A stretch of DNA of 64,000 nt from Lasiosphaeria ovina (GCA_033439765.1 JAULSN010000008.1:248001-312000); one strand, 5' to 3'; numbered from the stretch's first letter, positions 46,234-57,533 are shown. Notes: generated from the sequence alone by a model not told the origin. Made by a program: numbers and translations.

Positions 46234-48453
46234 TCACCCGATTTTAACAGTCTCTTTCCTCCAACCCATCGCCTCTGGCTGGAACGACCCTAGTTTGAAA
46301 TAATCATAGCTCATCCGGACCCTTGCGACGGAGATTCTATTATAGCAACCCGCGCTCTGATTCCAAACCAAAACAAGCCCCTTAACATCGAGGGTCTCCA
46401 TGGTTGGACTTGAACGCCATGGACTCCCACGCTGCACACATGCGAGAGTGTAATGGCGCCGCGTTGGGGAAAGCCCCAGGTGGTGCGAAATGTTGATGAC
46501 CCTAATCACTCCAGTGAGTCGGAGCTGATTCTCACCCGCTTCCCAGTTGAGCTCATCCGGGTAGTGGGGGAAAGCTCCCGCTATATTAGGTGAGGCCCAC
46601 GATCTATCAATACCGAGGTCTTGATCTTGCGGGAGGACGGTGAAGTTGAAGACCCAGCAGTGAACGAGCAGGAACCGTGCGACGTAGTTGAACTCCTCTG
46701 CGCGGCGCAGAATCTCGCTCCCGTCCGCACCCCAAGGGACTGCGTCGCCCCTGTCAAACTCGATGCAAGCAGTCAGGGGCAGCGGTTGGCGTTCGAGTGG
46801 TACTTCGTTTTGAAGGAGAGAGTAGCTAAATACGCTGATGCTCTGCGACTCTGCATGCAATCTCCAGCCGACCCACGACCAGCTGGGGAACTCGGCGCGC
46901 CGGCTGACCTTTCCATAGGGCGATGTCTCCCACAGCAGAAAATTCTGCAGGGCTGCCGAGTCGGCCCGTGTCCGATTGGGGAGCGGGAGGCCGCATATGT
47001 TGCCGCGGATCCATCCCTTCGCCTCGGCCACTCTGAGAATTCCCTGGAAGGCGTCCAGCGCGTCGCTCTCGAAAGAGAAGGACCTCCGTGAAAACTGGGA
47101 GACCCACAGCGAGATGTGGGCGAGGGGATCGGAGGGGCTCAGGGTAGGGAATACGCGAGGGAGGGTCGTGTCTCGGAAGCGACCGCTCTGTTGGTCGTGG
47201 AGATCGTCAAGATGGATGGACAGAGTCTCAAAGCAGCTCATGGAGTGGCACTGGAAATAGACCTGGCTGTCAGTGAAGACGAGCCGGCGGCGAGAGAGCA
47301 GCGACTCCTGATAGGTCCAGCCACGCGTGTTCCATCTCGACTGCTGGATCCTGGTGCTGACGTTGGTCGAGGCGACGGACAAGGACTGGTCACCGATAGT
47401 GATATTCTGGTACAACACTCGCGGCGTGTCCCGAACACCCGGGAGGCCATGTGCGCCCGAGTCCCCGGCGGCGGCGACAATAGTCACGACAGCCTGCTCG
47501 TAGATGTCGCCCATCTTCTTTATCTGCTCGTGCTTCTCCAATGGCCGGTCCTGGCGGATGCAGTAGCGATCTACCCACAAGAACCTGAACCCCAGCTGGA
47601 GCGTGGCTTCCATGGCGTCCTTAACAACCCGGGGCACGTCGTCAGGCAATCGACCGTCCCCTGTTGTGACAGCGAGGAAAGACGTAGAGTCAGAACCCCA
47701 GACGTAGCTCAGAGCAGCGTATGTTTGCTCGCCCGCCAATGTCCCACTTACGATGTCCCGGGTACGGCAGTCGATGACCCGAAAGCCGGCGACGGGGGCG
47801 CGGTGCATGGCAGTGCAAGTCTCACCATGGTGAGAGGCACAGTAATCCAGCCAATGGCGAACAGGGGTGAAGTCAACCTGCTGATGGAGTATTCGGGCGG
47901 CTGGAGCTCCTCCCGTCGTGGTTGACTGCATGATGAAGGGCAGACCGCGCCGCTCCCAGCTCCGGTATCCAGGCCTTACTGGCAGAACTGCCAACCAGAC
48001 GGAGTCGGTCCAGGAGGTTGGGTGTCGTAGATTCAAAGTGACTTTGCTCGAAAAAGCAAAGAGGCCAAGCAGGCTGGTCGATGGCTGGCTGCCCTCGGCG
48101 AACTTCTTGGCAATTTCAGGATCTGTTGCCACGCTGTCAAACAATGGGCACAGCTTGCAATCGGCGCCAGTGATGGGTAGGCGGCAAATCAGATGGCCCG
48201 AATTGGCATCGAGCTCGGAGATGTTTTCTGTCTTGAATATCCTCGAAAAGTCGATGGCACTGCATGTGCTGCAGAGAGAGGTGGAAGGAGCCGTCGCATC
48301 ACTTGGCTTGGCTTGATCGAACGACGACTCCGTCGACCAAGTCCCCCGCGGTCTCAAGAGTCGGGGTTCGTCAGGCTCAGACACCTGCATCAGCTCCAGG
48401 GAATCCATAGACAAAGTCCGGTCAGTATGCGAGGATGACGGGTCTGGCTCCAT
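46234..48453 (-). CDS. HET-domain protein
   Basis: An intronless frame codes for 739 residues. The HET domain spans about 243-390 with its three hallmark blocks: YAALSYVWGSD, FLWVDRYCIRQD followed by MGDIYEQAVVTIVAAAGDSG, and RGWTYQESLLSRRRLVFTDSQVYFQC. The N-terminal 240 residues include cysteine pairs (CSTC at 61-64 and CKLC at 99-102, with Cys90) that could bind a metal, a feature common in this subfamily but not proven. HET domains trigger cell death on heterokaryon formation between incompatible strains, and their fold relates to bacterial TIR-like domains. Whether this copy is an incompatibility gene cannot be told from one genome. The ATG at 48453 follows an A-rich, splice-free leader. 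Confidence 0.9.
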   Translation of the reverse strand: MEPDPSSSHTDRTLSMDSLELMQVSEPDEPRLLRPRGTWSTESSFDQAKPSDATAPSTSLCSTCSAIDFSRIFKTENISELDANSGHLICRLPITGADCKLCPLFDSVATDPEIAKKFAEGSQPSTSLLGLFAFSSKVTLNLRHPTSWTDSVWLAVLPVRPGYRSWERRGLPFIMQSTTTGGAPAARILHQQVDFTPVRHWLDYCASHHGETCTAMHRAPVAGFRVIDCRTRDIVSGTLAGEQTYAALSYVWGSDSTSFLAVTTGDGRLPDDVPRVVKDAMEATLQLGFRFLWVDRYCIRQDRPLEKHEQIKKMGDIYEQAVVTIVAAAGDSGAHGLPGVRDTPRVLYQNITIGDQSLSVASTNVSTRIQQSRWNTRGWTYQESLLSRRRLVFTDSQVYFQCHSMSCFETLSIHLDDLHDQQSGRFRDTTLPRVFPTLSPSDPLAHISLWVSQFSRRSFSFESDALDAFQGILRVAEAKGWIRGNICGLPLPNRTRADSAALQNFLLWETSPYGKVSRRAEFPSWSWVGWRLHAESQSISVFSYSLLQNEVPLERQPLPLTACIEFDRGDAVPWGADGSEILRRAEEFNYVARFLLVHCWVFNFTVLPQDQDLGIDRSWASPNIAGAFPHYPDELNWEAGENQLRLTGVIRVINISHHLGLSPTRRHYTLACVQRGSPWRSSPTMETLDVKGLVLVWNQSAGCYNRISVARVRMSYDYFKLGSFQPEAMGWRKETVKIG

Positions 48454-48755
48454 GGTAGAGATGTCATTGTCATCATCCTTGATGGAGTGGCAAATAGTAG
48501 GTATTAAAATCTAGGTAGACGTGTGGCTTTGGCTTGAGAGTCACCGCACGTGATAGGATGCTGCCTGGTGGCCTCTATAGGTGCCAAGAATGCGCGTGAA
48601 TTTGTGTGTGTGTGGGAAAATCGCCTGAATGGGAACATGTATCTGCCGATCACGGCCGCAGGAGCGAATATGTACAACAAAGCCCCTCCAACAAACACGA
48701 CACGCACTCTCTCAGCCAAAAGTCTCCCCCAGCCCACCCGCAGACACACAACTGC
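48454..48755. other. Intergenic between HET and glucanase genes
   Basis: These 302 bases hold the HET gene's upstream region and the glucanase 3' flank, both on minus. GTGTGTGTGTG lies at about 48603-48613. No gene is seen. Confidence 0.6.
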
Positions 48756-50092
48756 TCACTTCTGATACAGCTGGATGTAGTTGAACAGCCAATACGCCTC
48801 GCTGAAGGCCGACGGGTTGTTGGCGACAAAGGACTTGCAGCTCGACGCCTTGGACTTGCACGTCGACGCCGAGTTCCACGTGTCCTGGTCGATGCTAGCG
48901 CCGCAAAAAGTGATGTTGATGATCTGGCACAAAACATTAGCCATAAGCAGCCATCAACGAAAAGAAAGAGACAACCAAAACTCACAATCGACTGCTTCTT
49001 GTAGAACTTGCCGACGTTGCACCCGCCCTTGGACTGCTCGGCGTCGAGGAAGGGCGCGGGCCACTTGGTCGGGTCGGGCTTGCCGGCCGTGATGTCTGCG
49101 GGAATCGACGCGCGCGGGAAGTACCAGATCTTGAGCGACGACGCCGTCACCTCGGTCGCGTAGATGCCGCCGCCCGCCGCGTTGAACTTGTCGCCGTACG
49201 AGCCCGACGGGCCCGTGTTGCCGCAGCCGTCGCTGTTTCTCACTATTAGAGACCCCTTGAAGGGAAAGGGGATGGCGGGAGCAAGGCAAGGCAAAACTCA
49301 CTAGTTGGTGTTGTCCGTCTCGGGGCAGCTGTTGGACTCGCCGCCCAGGTTGCAGTTGGACCGCGGGTCCGTACCGGGCTGGTTGTTGAAGTTGAACGAG
49401 CACGCGCCGCAGCTGTGCAGAGACACAATGTTGTTGGGCTGATTCATGACGCCCTCGATGATGTCGATCTCGCCGTACGGGTCTAACCACGGGGTGAGTA
49501 GGTTGCTTGCCTAACTAGACTAGACACTGGCGCGCAAAAGCTCGCTCACCTTCGTCAAAGTTGTACGTCCAGCTGTTGTTGTCCCGTCAGTCAGTCCATG
49601 GTTGCCGAGAATATAACTGGAAAGGCGAGCAACTCACTACGCAGGCCAGATGCCGCAGGCGTTGCCGGGCATGTGGGCCATGTCGGCGATCAGCAGGCCG
49701 TAGGTGAACGAGTCGACCGACTCGAGGCGCACGCTGTCGCGGCCCTGCGACGACGTCGACACCTTGTTGGTCGAGTCGGCGCCCAGCCACACCTGCCCGT
49801 TGACCACCTTGGCCAGGCCCTTGCTGGTCGCCGCCGACTGGCTGATGTAGTTGACGAACCCGCCCGTCGGGTCGCCCGACCCGGGATAGTCGGCCGCCTG
49901 TTTTTTAGTCACCAGTCGAGGTCAGCCTCCAGACCCTGTGTTTGGACGGGAAGACCGGCAAAAACTTGCCGTGCGGAACTCAAAGCCCTTGGTGAAGTTG
50001 GTCCCCGAATAGTCGCGCTTGAGCGTGTACGCGGCGTACGACGGGCTCGCCAGCAGCAGGGCGGCCACGGAAACAGCCGAGAGGATCGCCAT
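48756..50092 (-). CDS. Secreted GH16 endo-1,3(4)-beta-glucanase
   Basis: The six exons are 50092-49970, 49897-49638, 49572-49550, 49482-49302, 49232-48986 and 48923-48756, giving 333 residues. A signal peptide covers about 1-21 (MAILSAVSVAALLLASPSYA). The GH16 catalytic motif GEIDIIEG places nucleophile Glu140, Asp142 and acid/base Glu145. Upstream, GLLIADMAHMPGNACGIWPA and YWTYNFDEPYG, and downstream SLHSCGACSFNFNNQPGTDP and SLKIWYFPRASIPADI match fungal mixed-linkage or laminarinase-type enzymes of the MLG1 group. It would cleave beta-1,3 or beta-1,3-1,4 glucans outside the cell, in wall remodelling or plant biomass use. The first intron has a GC donor (ACG|GCAAGT); all others are GT-AG. 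Exon 3 is only 23 bases. Confidence 0.93.
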
Positions 50093-50267
50093 GGTGCTGG
50101 GACGGACGGAGGATGTTGTCCCGACTGTGGATGCTCGGATTAGGGAGGTAACTACTTTGTGTAATGTCAACAAGAGTATACACGCACACCCGTGGGATGG
50201 CGATCTGGGAGCAGCCGGCGGATGGGGCGGGAATGTCGACAACCGAGACGGGGATCACCTCACACAC

Positions 50268-50280
50268 CTTATATATATTA
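50268..50280 (-). promoter_or_regulatory. TATA box of glucanase gene
   Basis: On the minus strand the sequence reads TAATATATATAAG, about 180 bases before the ATG at 50092. Position and sequence are typical of a TATA element. Confidence 0.5.
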
Positions 50281-52221
50281 ATGAGGCAGCACCCCCGCGG
50301 TCTGGTGGCGCTCCGGCTTGATAAGGGGCGGTGTTGTGGTCGGCGGGTAATCCTTCGTCTCTTCTTTTTTCCTCTTTCCGTGTGAGTGAGTGCGTGCCCA
50401 TGCTGCCTGTTGTCAGCGGTGACATGACACAACACGAATGGATGGTGCCAGTCAACAGTGGGAGCTGCTACGCCGTCCACGCATTGTTACATGCAATGAC
50501 CCAGGTCCCTCCCAGTGTCCGGTTTGGGGAAGACGAATACGCGTGTGCATGTTGGCAGCTGGGCCCCCCCGGAATGAGGGAGCGGGGAGGAAGGGCACAG
50601 CACAGGGGTTGGCTTGGCTGGAGGGTCCTGTCAGCAGACTTCCATTCTGGTTCCCTTTTTGGGCACCTCTTTGCGCCTTATGTAGCGTCCTACATATTTA
50701 GCAAGTCTGTTTTTCTCCTTCTGGACCCCCGCAGAAATCCTGGATGCTGCCCCAACCCCCCCGGCTGGTGGTATGGCGCAGTATCCTAAATCCCTTCCCA
50801 ATTTCCATCGCCCACCCGGGTTTTCGGTTCCCCATCGCCCCCCCCCAGCCTGGGTCCAACGGCGGCGCAGCGGCTGTGGTGGTCGGGAGGAAGCTTGGCG
50901 CACGCGCAACCCCCTAACTGGGCCACCGGGGAGTGACACGAGGTTTGTTCTATTGGCCTGTTCGGGCTTGACACGATAATTCTGGCCCTATGCTGTGTTA
51001 CAACCCGGTGGGTTCTTATACTTGCGCCACCGCCACTAGGGGATCCTAGAGAAAAAAGTTTCATGTTTTGCCCGTTGGGTCTAACGGACTGCTGTGGCGT
51101 ATGCGATATTCCGGCAAGAAAACAAAAGTCCGAGGAGCCTGCATCTTCAATTCTGGTTCGTCGACGCAAATAATGGGAGGAGTGGAATGGTGCCCGGTTC
51201 CCTCCTTTTTTTCCCCCGAGCTTGGCCTGTGTGCTCTCAGGCTCCAGCACCGCAAGAGAAAAGCTCACACCTTGTTCTGTAACGTGTCAGCAGTAGCCCT
51301 AGTCGTAAACAGCTGCACGGAGCCAGCCCTTCACGTCATTGTTTTCGAAAGACAAGTTCTTATCAGAGATAAGAGCCCTCGTGGACCAGGCCAGAGTAGC
51401 AATTGAAACTCAACTGAGGACGCGCGGGGGTGCGTGCAACTCTGCTTTGACAGCTGCCAACCGCCAAAGGTTTCCTCTTTTTATTCTTGCTCTTGACATG
51501 GGATTTGGGAGCAGGGGCTGACAGCCACATGGGCACGACGTGATCTGAGTGCACCCATGAACAACAGCAGTCCAGGCGCGGCCGGAATAGGCATGTCCCA
51601 CCAGGAATCAAAGCGACGTCGACAAGGCTCAGGCGGGCCACCACGCTGTCAGTCAGTGATTGATTGGTCCCGTGATAAGTCATCCTGTTCTGCTGCTCTG
51701 CTGTTCTGCTGTTCTGGGAAGGTCTTTGCGGGAGTCGGGAGGGGTAATATATTGCGGCGCATCCCTTTCGCATATTGACTGCCCCTTCATGCCGTTGCCC
51801 CAAAATTTCAAGTATGCATGGCGTCTCCAACTGCCGCGCAGGAAATACCGGGCTGCAGAACTTCAACACCCCTCTAGACCTAGTTCAGGTTCAATCCCGG
51901 TAAAGCGAAAGTCATTGAATCGTTAGCGACAGGGCGAGCCATGGGTGCATCATTGAGCACATGCTGCGTTCAAAGATTGAAGAGTTCCAGGTTATCAGAT
52001 AGTTGTTTTTCATCCAGAGTTGAGTGTACTTTAGCTAATTAGCAATCATACAAAGATAGGTGGAACGGGGATTGGAGAGGCCTCGTAAATGGTCAGTAAG
52101 TATTGTCCATCCAGATCTGCCTCATCGAGTCAATCACCCCAGAATTACACTTCTTCTCACAGCGTCGCCCAGATAGCATCGACGTCTTCGAAGACAGAGT
52201 CGATCTGGCACCATGGGTCTG
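50281..52221. other. Intergenic, no gene seen
   Basis: Overlapping low-quality frames occur on both strands. An imperfect CTGCT/CTGTT run lies at about 51688-51715. The stretch carries the upstream region of the glucanase gene and the 3' flank of the gene ending at 52222. Confidence 0.5.
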
Positions 52222-53347
52222 TCAACTGCTCGACAGCCACGCCCTGGCAGCAACGAGCGCCAACAGCCTGCTGCACGAAACTTTGGCCTCAATCAGCGGC
52301 TCGAACAGGACCTTTCCTGCCTCTGGCGTGTCCAACACGAAGATGATACGTTGGAGCGATGGGAGGAACTTGGTGCCACCACGCAGCTGCGCGCGGACGA
52401 GCTCGTCCACGCGCGGCGCAAACGACACGGGGGCCTCTGAAATGCAACGTTTCGAGGCCCGGGGCAACATCTGCTGAAGAGCGGGGAGGAGGGAATCACC
52501 AGCAGAGTCACCACTCGTAGCACCCTGGGGGTGGGGGTTGCCGTTGTATCCTCCTCCGCGACCTTCCCTGACAAGGTTGCAGAGTACGTCGCCAAAGCTG
52601 AGCGTAAGGTGCTTCAGGTTGGTCAGGGAAGACAGCACAAGGGAGAATAGCTCGGGCGGCGATGAATAGAGGTCGCAGCCTCTGGTGGATCGGATCACAA
52701 GGGTTTCCAGTGCCGCGACGACCGGATAGTGGGCCACGGCCAGGCGCAGAAACGTGTCGACAGCGTCGTTCTCGAGAATCTCGAGCGTTTTCATGCGCGA
52801 CACCGGCTTCTGATGGCCGGCGGGGATACTCAGATCGATTTCTTTGCCGTCATACTTGTCCACGACCCAGCGGTGCCGCTCGGTGGGTACGGAGAAGACG
52901 CGGACTTTAAACTTGTCTTTGGCGTCGCCGCTGGGCTCTGCAGCACTATGAGCAGTGGTAGTAGCTGGCAGCTGCACCGCATCGTCCGTGCCCGTCTTCT
53001 CCGTGAATTGTCGAGTTGCACGGTCAGAGGTCAAGACTGGGATCGCGCTCTTCATCAGCTCGTTGGTGGTGGGCCCCTCAAAGTGCAGCCCACACGTCAG
53101 CAAGAGGACGAGGTGGCCAACACGGCCCTCGACGGTGGCCTTTGTGGCCACAACCTCACCGGCAGCGTCGGCGATAACTAGAAGATCAAGAGGCCAGGTC
53201 AGGGGACTTGTCGTCAACCCAATTCCCCCCGAAGCCCGTGAAAACGTAGAGCTTCCGGATGTGGGTGAAATGGAGGCCCAAGTCTTTCCATTCGGCGTTG
53301 GTCGGGGTGTCGCCCAAGGTCTCGAGGGCCTCCGTGGTTGGGTCCAT
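52222..53347 (-). pseudogene. LRR/F-box-like hypothetical gene with one frameshift
   Basis: From the ATG at 53347 the frame reads about 47 codons (with EWKDLGLHFTHIRKLYVFTG) before a stop near 53190. Good coding sequence continues in the next frame, from WPLDLLVIADAAGEVVATKA to the stop at 52222. One extra C in the CCCC run (GGGG at 53202-53205 on plus) explains the shift, and without it the gene has 374 codons. The product has leucine-rich, amphipathic stretches (VAALETLVIRS, LSSLTNLKHLTLSFGD) like those after the F-box in fungal F-box proteins. No F-box is evident, and no function is assigned. The second frame is open to 53748, but its upstream part looks non-coding. A real mutation and a sequencing error are equally possible. 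Confidence 0.5.
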
Positions 53348-54246
53348 GCTGGCAAACAGGGCGTGGAAGTGGTCAGGGTGTCACCTAGCGTGTCTATAAT
53401 CGACTTGTCCACCTTGTCCATCTCAACAAGAGGCACGGGATGCAGCGGGCTCAACTCTATACGACTATATCGTGTCGCCGCTGCAAGCCATACTAGCGTA
53501 CGTGGCGCTTCAGGCTCAGCCGCGCTGCGAGACTTGCTCGTGTAGGCTGTGGCTTGCGAACCTGCTTGGACGTAAACAACGAGGATTTCGGGACCAATTT
53601 TCCGAAAGCTCAGAGCCAGGGCGACTTTCAGGATAGAGGCCGGCGTCGGGCCAGTGAGGCCCGACAGGCTGAGGCTCGGCGGCATTCCGTGCAACCAGAC
53701 ACAGTGAAACAATTGTAGACTGAGAGCAAGCTGGCAAGTTCTGTGCAAGATATTGGTTTGACGTAGTCGTCCAATTTTCTGCCGACGCGCACTTACTAGA
53801 ATTTGGTGAGAACTGGCTCTGAGGGGCTCGTGTTAGAGCTGACTCCGTGTCGGAGAAGGGCAGCAAACACGCCGCCGGGTGAACGCGGGTTGCTTTCCTG
53901 CCAAACCTGCAGATGCCCGTATTTACAAGGAATTCTTTGGTCTCTGCATCCGCCACCCTCTGTCATAGTGTGAGTTGCCGCTCGCCAAACCAGGCATCCG
54001 TGATAGAAGCATCGCGCCTTGTTGGGTTTGCCGAGCGGAGTCGCCTTCGAAATAGGATTCCTTAAATCCTGTCGATCGATCTCTGATGTCGCAGATCATT
54101 TCTTGCCCATGCGAAATGCCAAGCGCCAAGGTACGCCAGCCTAAGGGGGGGTAAGCTCACGTTTCAGGCACTGCGAGATGTCTCCGGGTTCTCCTCCCTC
54201 ACCGTGACCGCCCTTGATTCTTGACTAAAGCGACCACTCCCTGGCC
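53348..54246. other. Upstream region between divergent genes
   Basis: This lies between the frameshifted gene (minus) and the HET gene (plus). Open frames on minus here are extensions without domains. A 5' exon for the minus gene could be hidden in 53360-53450 but is not supported. Confidence 0.45.
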
Positions 54247-55992
54247 ATGGCAACCCCAGGCCCAGAATTTCGCTACCAACCCTTGTTAGAACCTGGCGAG
54301 ACTCGAGTGCTCTACTTGCATCCGGGGAGCGGCGTCGACGTCTTGTCAGGCCACCTCCAGCATGCCCAGCTTAGCGACAGGCCCTGGTACGAGGCCCTAT
54401 CGTACGAATGGGGCGATCCAACAAAGAGCCACGAGCTCCGCCTCCAAGACGGCAGCATCGTGCGCATCACCGAGTCGCTGCACCAGGCGCTGCACGACCT
54501 CCGCCGAGAGCCGCGGTCGGGCAAGTGGAGGGCCGTCTGGGCTGACGGCATCTGCATCGATCAGGCCAACGCGCCCGAGGTCTCCGCCCAGGTTGCCATC
54601 ATGGGCGCCATCTACCGCACCGCCGCCCGCGTCGTGACGTACATCGGACCGGAGAGAGACGGCAGCACAATGGCCATCGAGTTCGCTCAAGATCTGGCAG
54701 AAGATGCCATGCTGCGTGGCCAAGAGGCACTGGTTACCGACTTTCCTCTTCGGCCTGTTTCGGATCCCCACTGGCCTGCTCTGAGGGCATTGCTATTGCG
54801 GACGTGGCCAAGTCGTTGCTGGTGCTCTCAGGAATTCCTGCTCAACGAAAACATTATTCTCATGTGCGGGCGGGTCGAAATCCACGACTGGGACCTTCTC
54901 CCCAGCATCATCGACCTTTCCATCGGCCGCTATCTTCCAGTGTACCTGATGCCTGGACCGGAAAAGGATCCGAACTGCCTGGCCGAGTGCCTGTCGTACC
55001 TAAGGCGCATGCGCTTTATGATCACCGAGAACAAGACCTCGTTCCCGTTGCTCACACTGCTCCAGCTCTCACACTCCTTCCAGGTCTCAGACCCCAGAGA
55101 CAAGATTTACTCGCTGCTAGGACTGGCGGCCGACCGGGACCGCTGGAACCTCGCCATCGATTACACGTGCTCGGCCGAGGAACTCTACACGACAGTGGCG
55201 AGCCGCGCATTCGCCGAGTTCCCCGATGTCAGCCTCCTCTACTCGAACCTCCGGACGAAATCCCTCGCACTCCCGTCGTGGTGTCCTGACTGGTCGACCT
55301 GGCACTTTGGAAGCATGGGCGCCGTGTACGACGCCCCGCACATGGCCTCGGGCGGCACCGAACTGCAGGCCCGCGTGCACCGGTCCGAGAACAGGCTCGA
55401 GCTTGCCGGGTGTCTCGTCGAACAGATAGACCGGATCGGCAGCCCTGTTGGGCACCACTACCGGCGCGCGTTGGCCGAGGACACGGCTGGGCGGAATGAG
55501 TGGTTGAGAGAGCAGCAAGAACTCATCAGCCACCTCGGACCACAGTACCCCGACGGCTCTGCAGACATGGCAAAAGTGATGTGGATGACGCTGGTGGGCG
55601 CCCTGACGTTCGACCAGAAGCCCCTCCATGACAGGCGCGAGCAGGACCGCTACCAGGCGCTGTACGAGGCCCACCTTGGCCTTTGCGAAGACAGCTCGGA
55701 CAAGGAGAAGGAAATGGCGCGCGAGTTCATCGATGCCGTGCGCCGCAGGTCGCGCTATCGCCGCCTGGCGACCACCACGGGGAAATATCTTGGCGCGGTT
55801 CCAGAGTCGGCGGCCGTCGGCGACTGGGTCGTCATGGTCAACGGCTCGAGTTTGCTTTTCGTTGTGCGGCCTGAAGCTGGTGGAAACTTCTCTCTCTGTG
55901 GGCCGGCGTACGTGCATGGGCTGATGCGAGGGCAGGTTCTGTTGGCTGATTGGTATCCGTCACGGGCGGGCGGGACCATCTCTTTGATCTGA
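54247..55992 (+). CDS. HET-domain protein
   Basis: An intronless frame codes for 581 residues. The HET domain lies near the N-terminus at about 45-200: DRPWYEALSYEWGDPTKSHE, WRAVWADGICIDQANAPEVS, QVAIMGAIYRTAARVVTYIG and WPSRCWCSQEFLLNENIILM. Downstream blocks SDPRDKIYSLLGLAADRD and LALPSWCPDWS are typical of this fungal HET subfamily. The C-terminus (residues 500-581, GKYLGAVPESAAVGDWVVMV, VHGLMRGQVL) matches the conserved end in which a small beta domain follows the helical middle. It differs from the HET protein at 46234-48453, which has a long N-terminal extension. A role in heterokaryon incompatibility is inferred from family. The start MATPGPEFRYQPL fits the family (YQPL before the domain). 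Confidence 0.92.
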   Translation: MATPGPEFRYQPLLEPGETRVLYLHPGSGVDVLSGHLQHAQLSDRPWYEALSYEWGDPTKSHELRLQDGSIVRITESLHQALHDLRREPRSGKWRAVWADGICIDQANAPEVSAQVAIMGAIYRTAARVVTYIGPERDGSTMAIEFAQDLAEDAMLRGQEALVTDFPLRPVSDPHWPALRALLLRTWPSRCWCSQEFLLNENIILMCGRVEIHDWDLLPSIIDLSIGRYLPVYLMPGPEKDPNCLAECLSYLRRMRFMITENKTSFPLLTLLQLSHSFQVSDPRDKIYSLLGLAADRDRWNLAIDYTCSAEELYTTVASRAFAEFPDVSLLYSNLRTKSLALPSWCPDWSTWHFGSMGAVYDAPHMASGGTELQARVHRSENRLELAGCLVEQIDRIGSPVGHHYRRALAEDTAGRNEWLREQQELISHLGPQYPDGSADMAKVMWMTLVGALTFDQKPLHDRREQDRYQALYEAHLGLCEDSSDKEKEMAREFIDAVRRRSRYRRLATTTGKYLGAVPESAAVGDWVVMVNGSSLLFVVRPEAGGNFSLCGPAYVHGLMRGQVLLADWYPSRAGGTISLI

Positions 55993-56354
55993 ATGGATGG
56001 ATGGTTTTTTTTTCGTTGGCGGTGCGACTGGTTACCCTGTCTTGCCGTGCCTTCCTTCTCTTGTTAGCCTGGCTATTTCTGTACCATTTAAGAAATCCAG
56101 CAAAATAGCTACATCTGCTTCATATTTCATGCACCTCGTCCGCCTGTTCTTATTGTCAAAAATATGTAGGACAAAAATAGAAGAAAACCCGCGGCATTTT
56201 CTACCGCCTTCCTCGTAGGTCTGTTTACTTGGTCCTACCTGTGGCTCCCGCTTATCTACTTATAGCAGATAAGGTAAGAGTGTCTTAGGTGACCTAGCCC
56301 TCTGACATCAACTTTCCATACCAGACCCTTGTCATCATCGGCGGCAGGGCTGTA
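55993..56354. other. 3' flank of HET gene
   Basis: Pyrimidine-rich and AT-rich sequence, probably untranslated region and spacer. No gene is seen. Confidence 0.6.
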
Positions 56355-57533
56355 ATGACAAGTTGTTCCCAGGTCGCTCGCTTGGTCGGTAACATTTTCG
56401 GTGGAACCCGTATTTCCTGCCTTAATTTAATTCACCATGACGCCAACAATAACGAGGTTGATGCCGCCAATAAACCCCTCATCTGCGTACTTGATCTACA
56501 TGCTGCCGAGTCGCCAATCAAAACAAAAGTCCTCGAGCTACCTATTGAGGAGCTCGGTCTTACGGCCCAGTTACCGATGGCGTCCTGACCCTTTACGCTG
56601 TTACACGCCAAGTCGGGACTTCGCCGGCACTACAGGCAAAACTGGGATGGGATGGGATTTACTTGAATGGAAGCCACTGGGAGCTGCCGACAAACCCCCA
56701 GACCGAGCGAGGTATATCAATGTTTTTATCTAGCCTATGGGTCGTCAATAATCTGGTCAACAGACGCACCCGCCACGATAGTGTGCTGCACGTACTGCAC
56801 GTTCTCACCAAGTTCCCTCCCACCATCCGTGCTATGCATATCATCCTGCAAGGCAGCATCCCCGGGGCCGAAGAGTGTGCGGGGCTCATCCAGGCCTGCC
56901 ACGGCTTTGTCACCAAGGTCGTGTCGACTTCTACTGTCGCCCAAATCACGTTCGCATTGCAAACTCCCCAATCCGAATCAAACTTGAGTGCACCAGCAGA
57001 TTTACCACTGGAGGAAAGGTCCTGGAGGCCTTCAATGAACCCTTCTCCAGTCTCAAGATTTCTCGGGGCGCGAATATGTGGATCATACTCCCAAATTCCG
57101 GTCCTGGCCTCTCAGCCAGTGAAAAATGGTGGAGGAGGTGCCAGCTCAAGCTGTTCTGCGTGAATGACAAGGGCCGGCCTCAAAGTGTCAACGATGATGC
57201 CGGTATTGGTGGCGGTATGCCCTTTCTCAGCACCCGGACCGAATTCTACCAGCCGCTAGTACTAAAAGTCGGTGCTCAGCCATACAATACGCCATGGTGC
57301 TCGCGACCATCTATGGGCTTTTGTTGGCTCCTGACAATAGCGACCCTATTGATATCACTAGGACGCTCGACTTCCACCATGACCAGGTCGCCTTTGCAGA
57401 GGTCGCCCGCGACTACATATGCAAGAACGCTACTAGGACGCGCGCCGAGTGGCGGGCCGAGATTATAGGCCCGAAGGACCAGGATGTTACAGATGCTGGA
57501 GCCAACGCGGGTGTGGGAATGGATGCCTCCTAG
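56355..57533 (+). pseudogene. Unidentified gene broken by at least three frameshifts
   Basis: Coding-like sequence passes through three frames with almost no gaps: codons from 56355 (HHDANNNEVDAANKPLICVL) to about 56565; then VTDGVLTLYAVTRQVGTSPA and onward to about 56960; then FTTGGKVLEAFNEPFSSLKI to about 57290; then AMVLATIYGLLLAPDNSDPI to the stop at 57531-57533. No good splice sites lie at the switches, and the switches come from small indels, not from C-to-T stops. One ancestral product of about 390 residues is likely. I do not recognise the family. A set of overlooked introns is the alternative, and RNA data would separate the two. Confidence 0.45.

Noticed and set aside
51878..51905. 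GGTTCAATCCC word resembling a tRNA T-loop
   Set aside because: The flanking bases do not form a five-pair stem and no D-arm or anticodon arm lies upstream.
53348..53748. N-terminal extension of the frame ending at 52222
   Set aside because: The upstream 130 codons do not match the gene's other segment, and a better in-register start exists at 53347 in the neighbouring frame.
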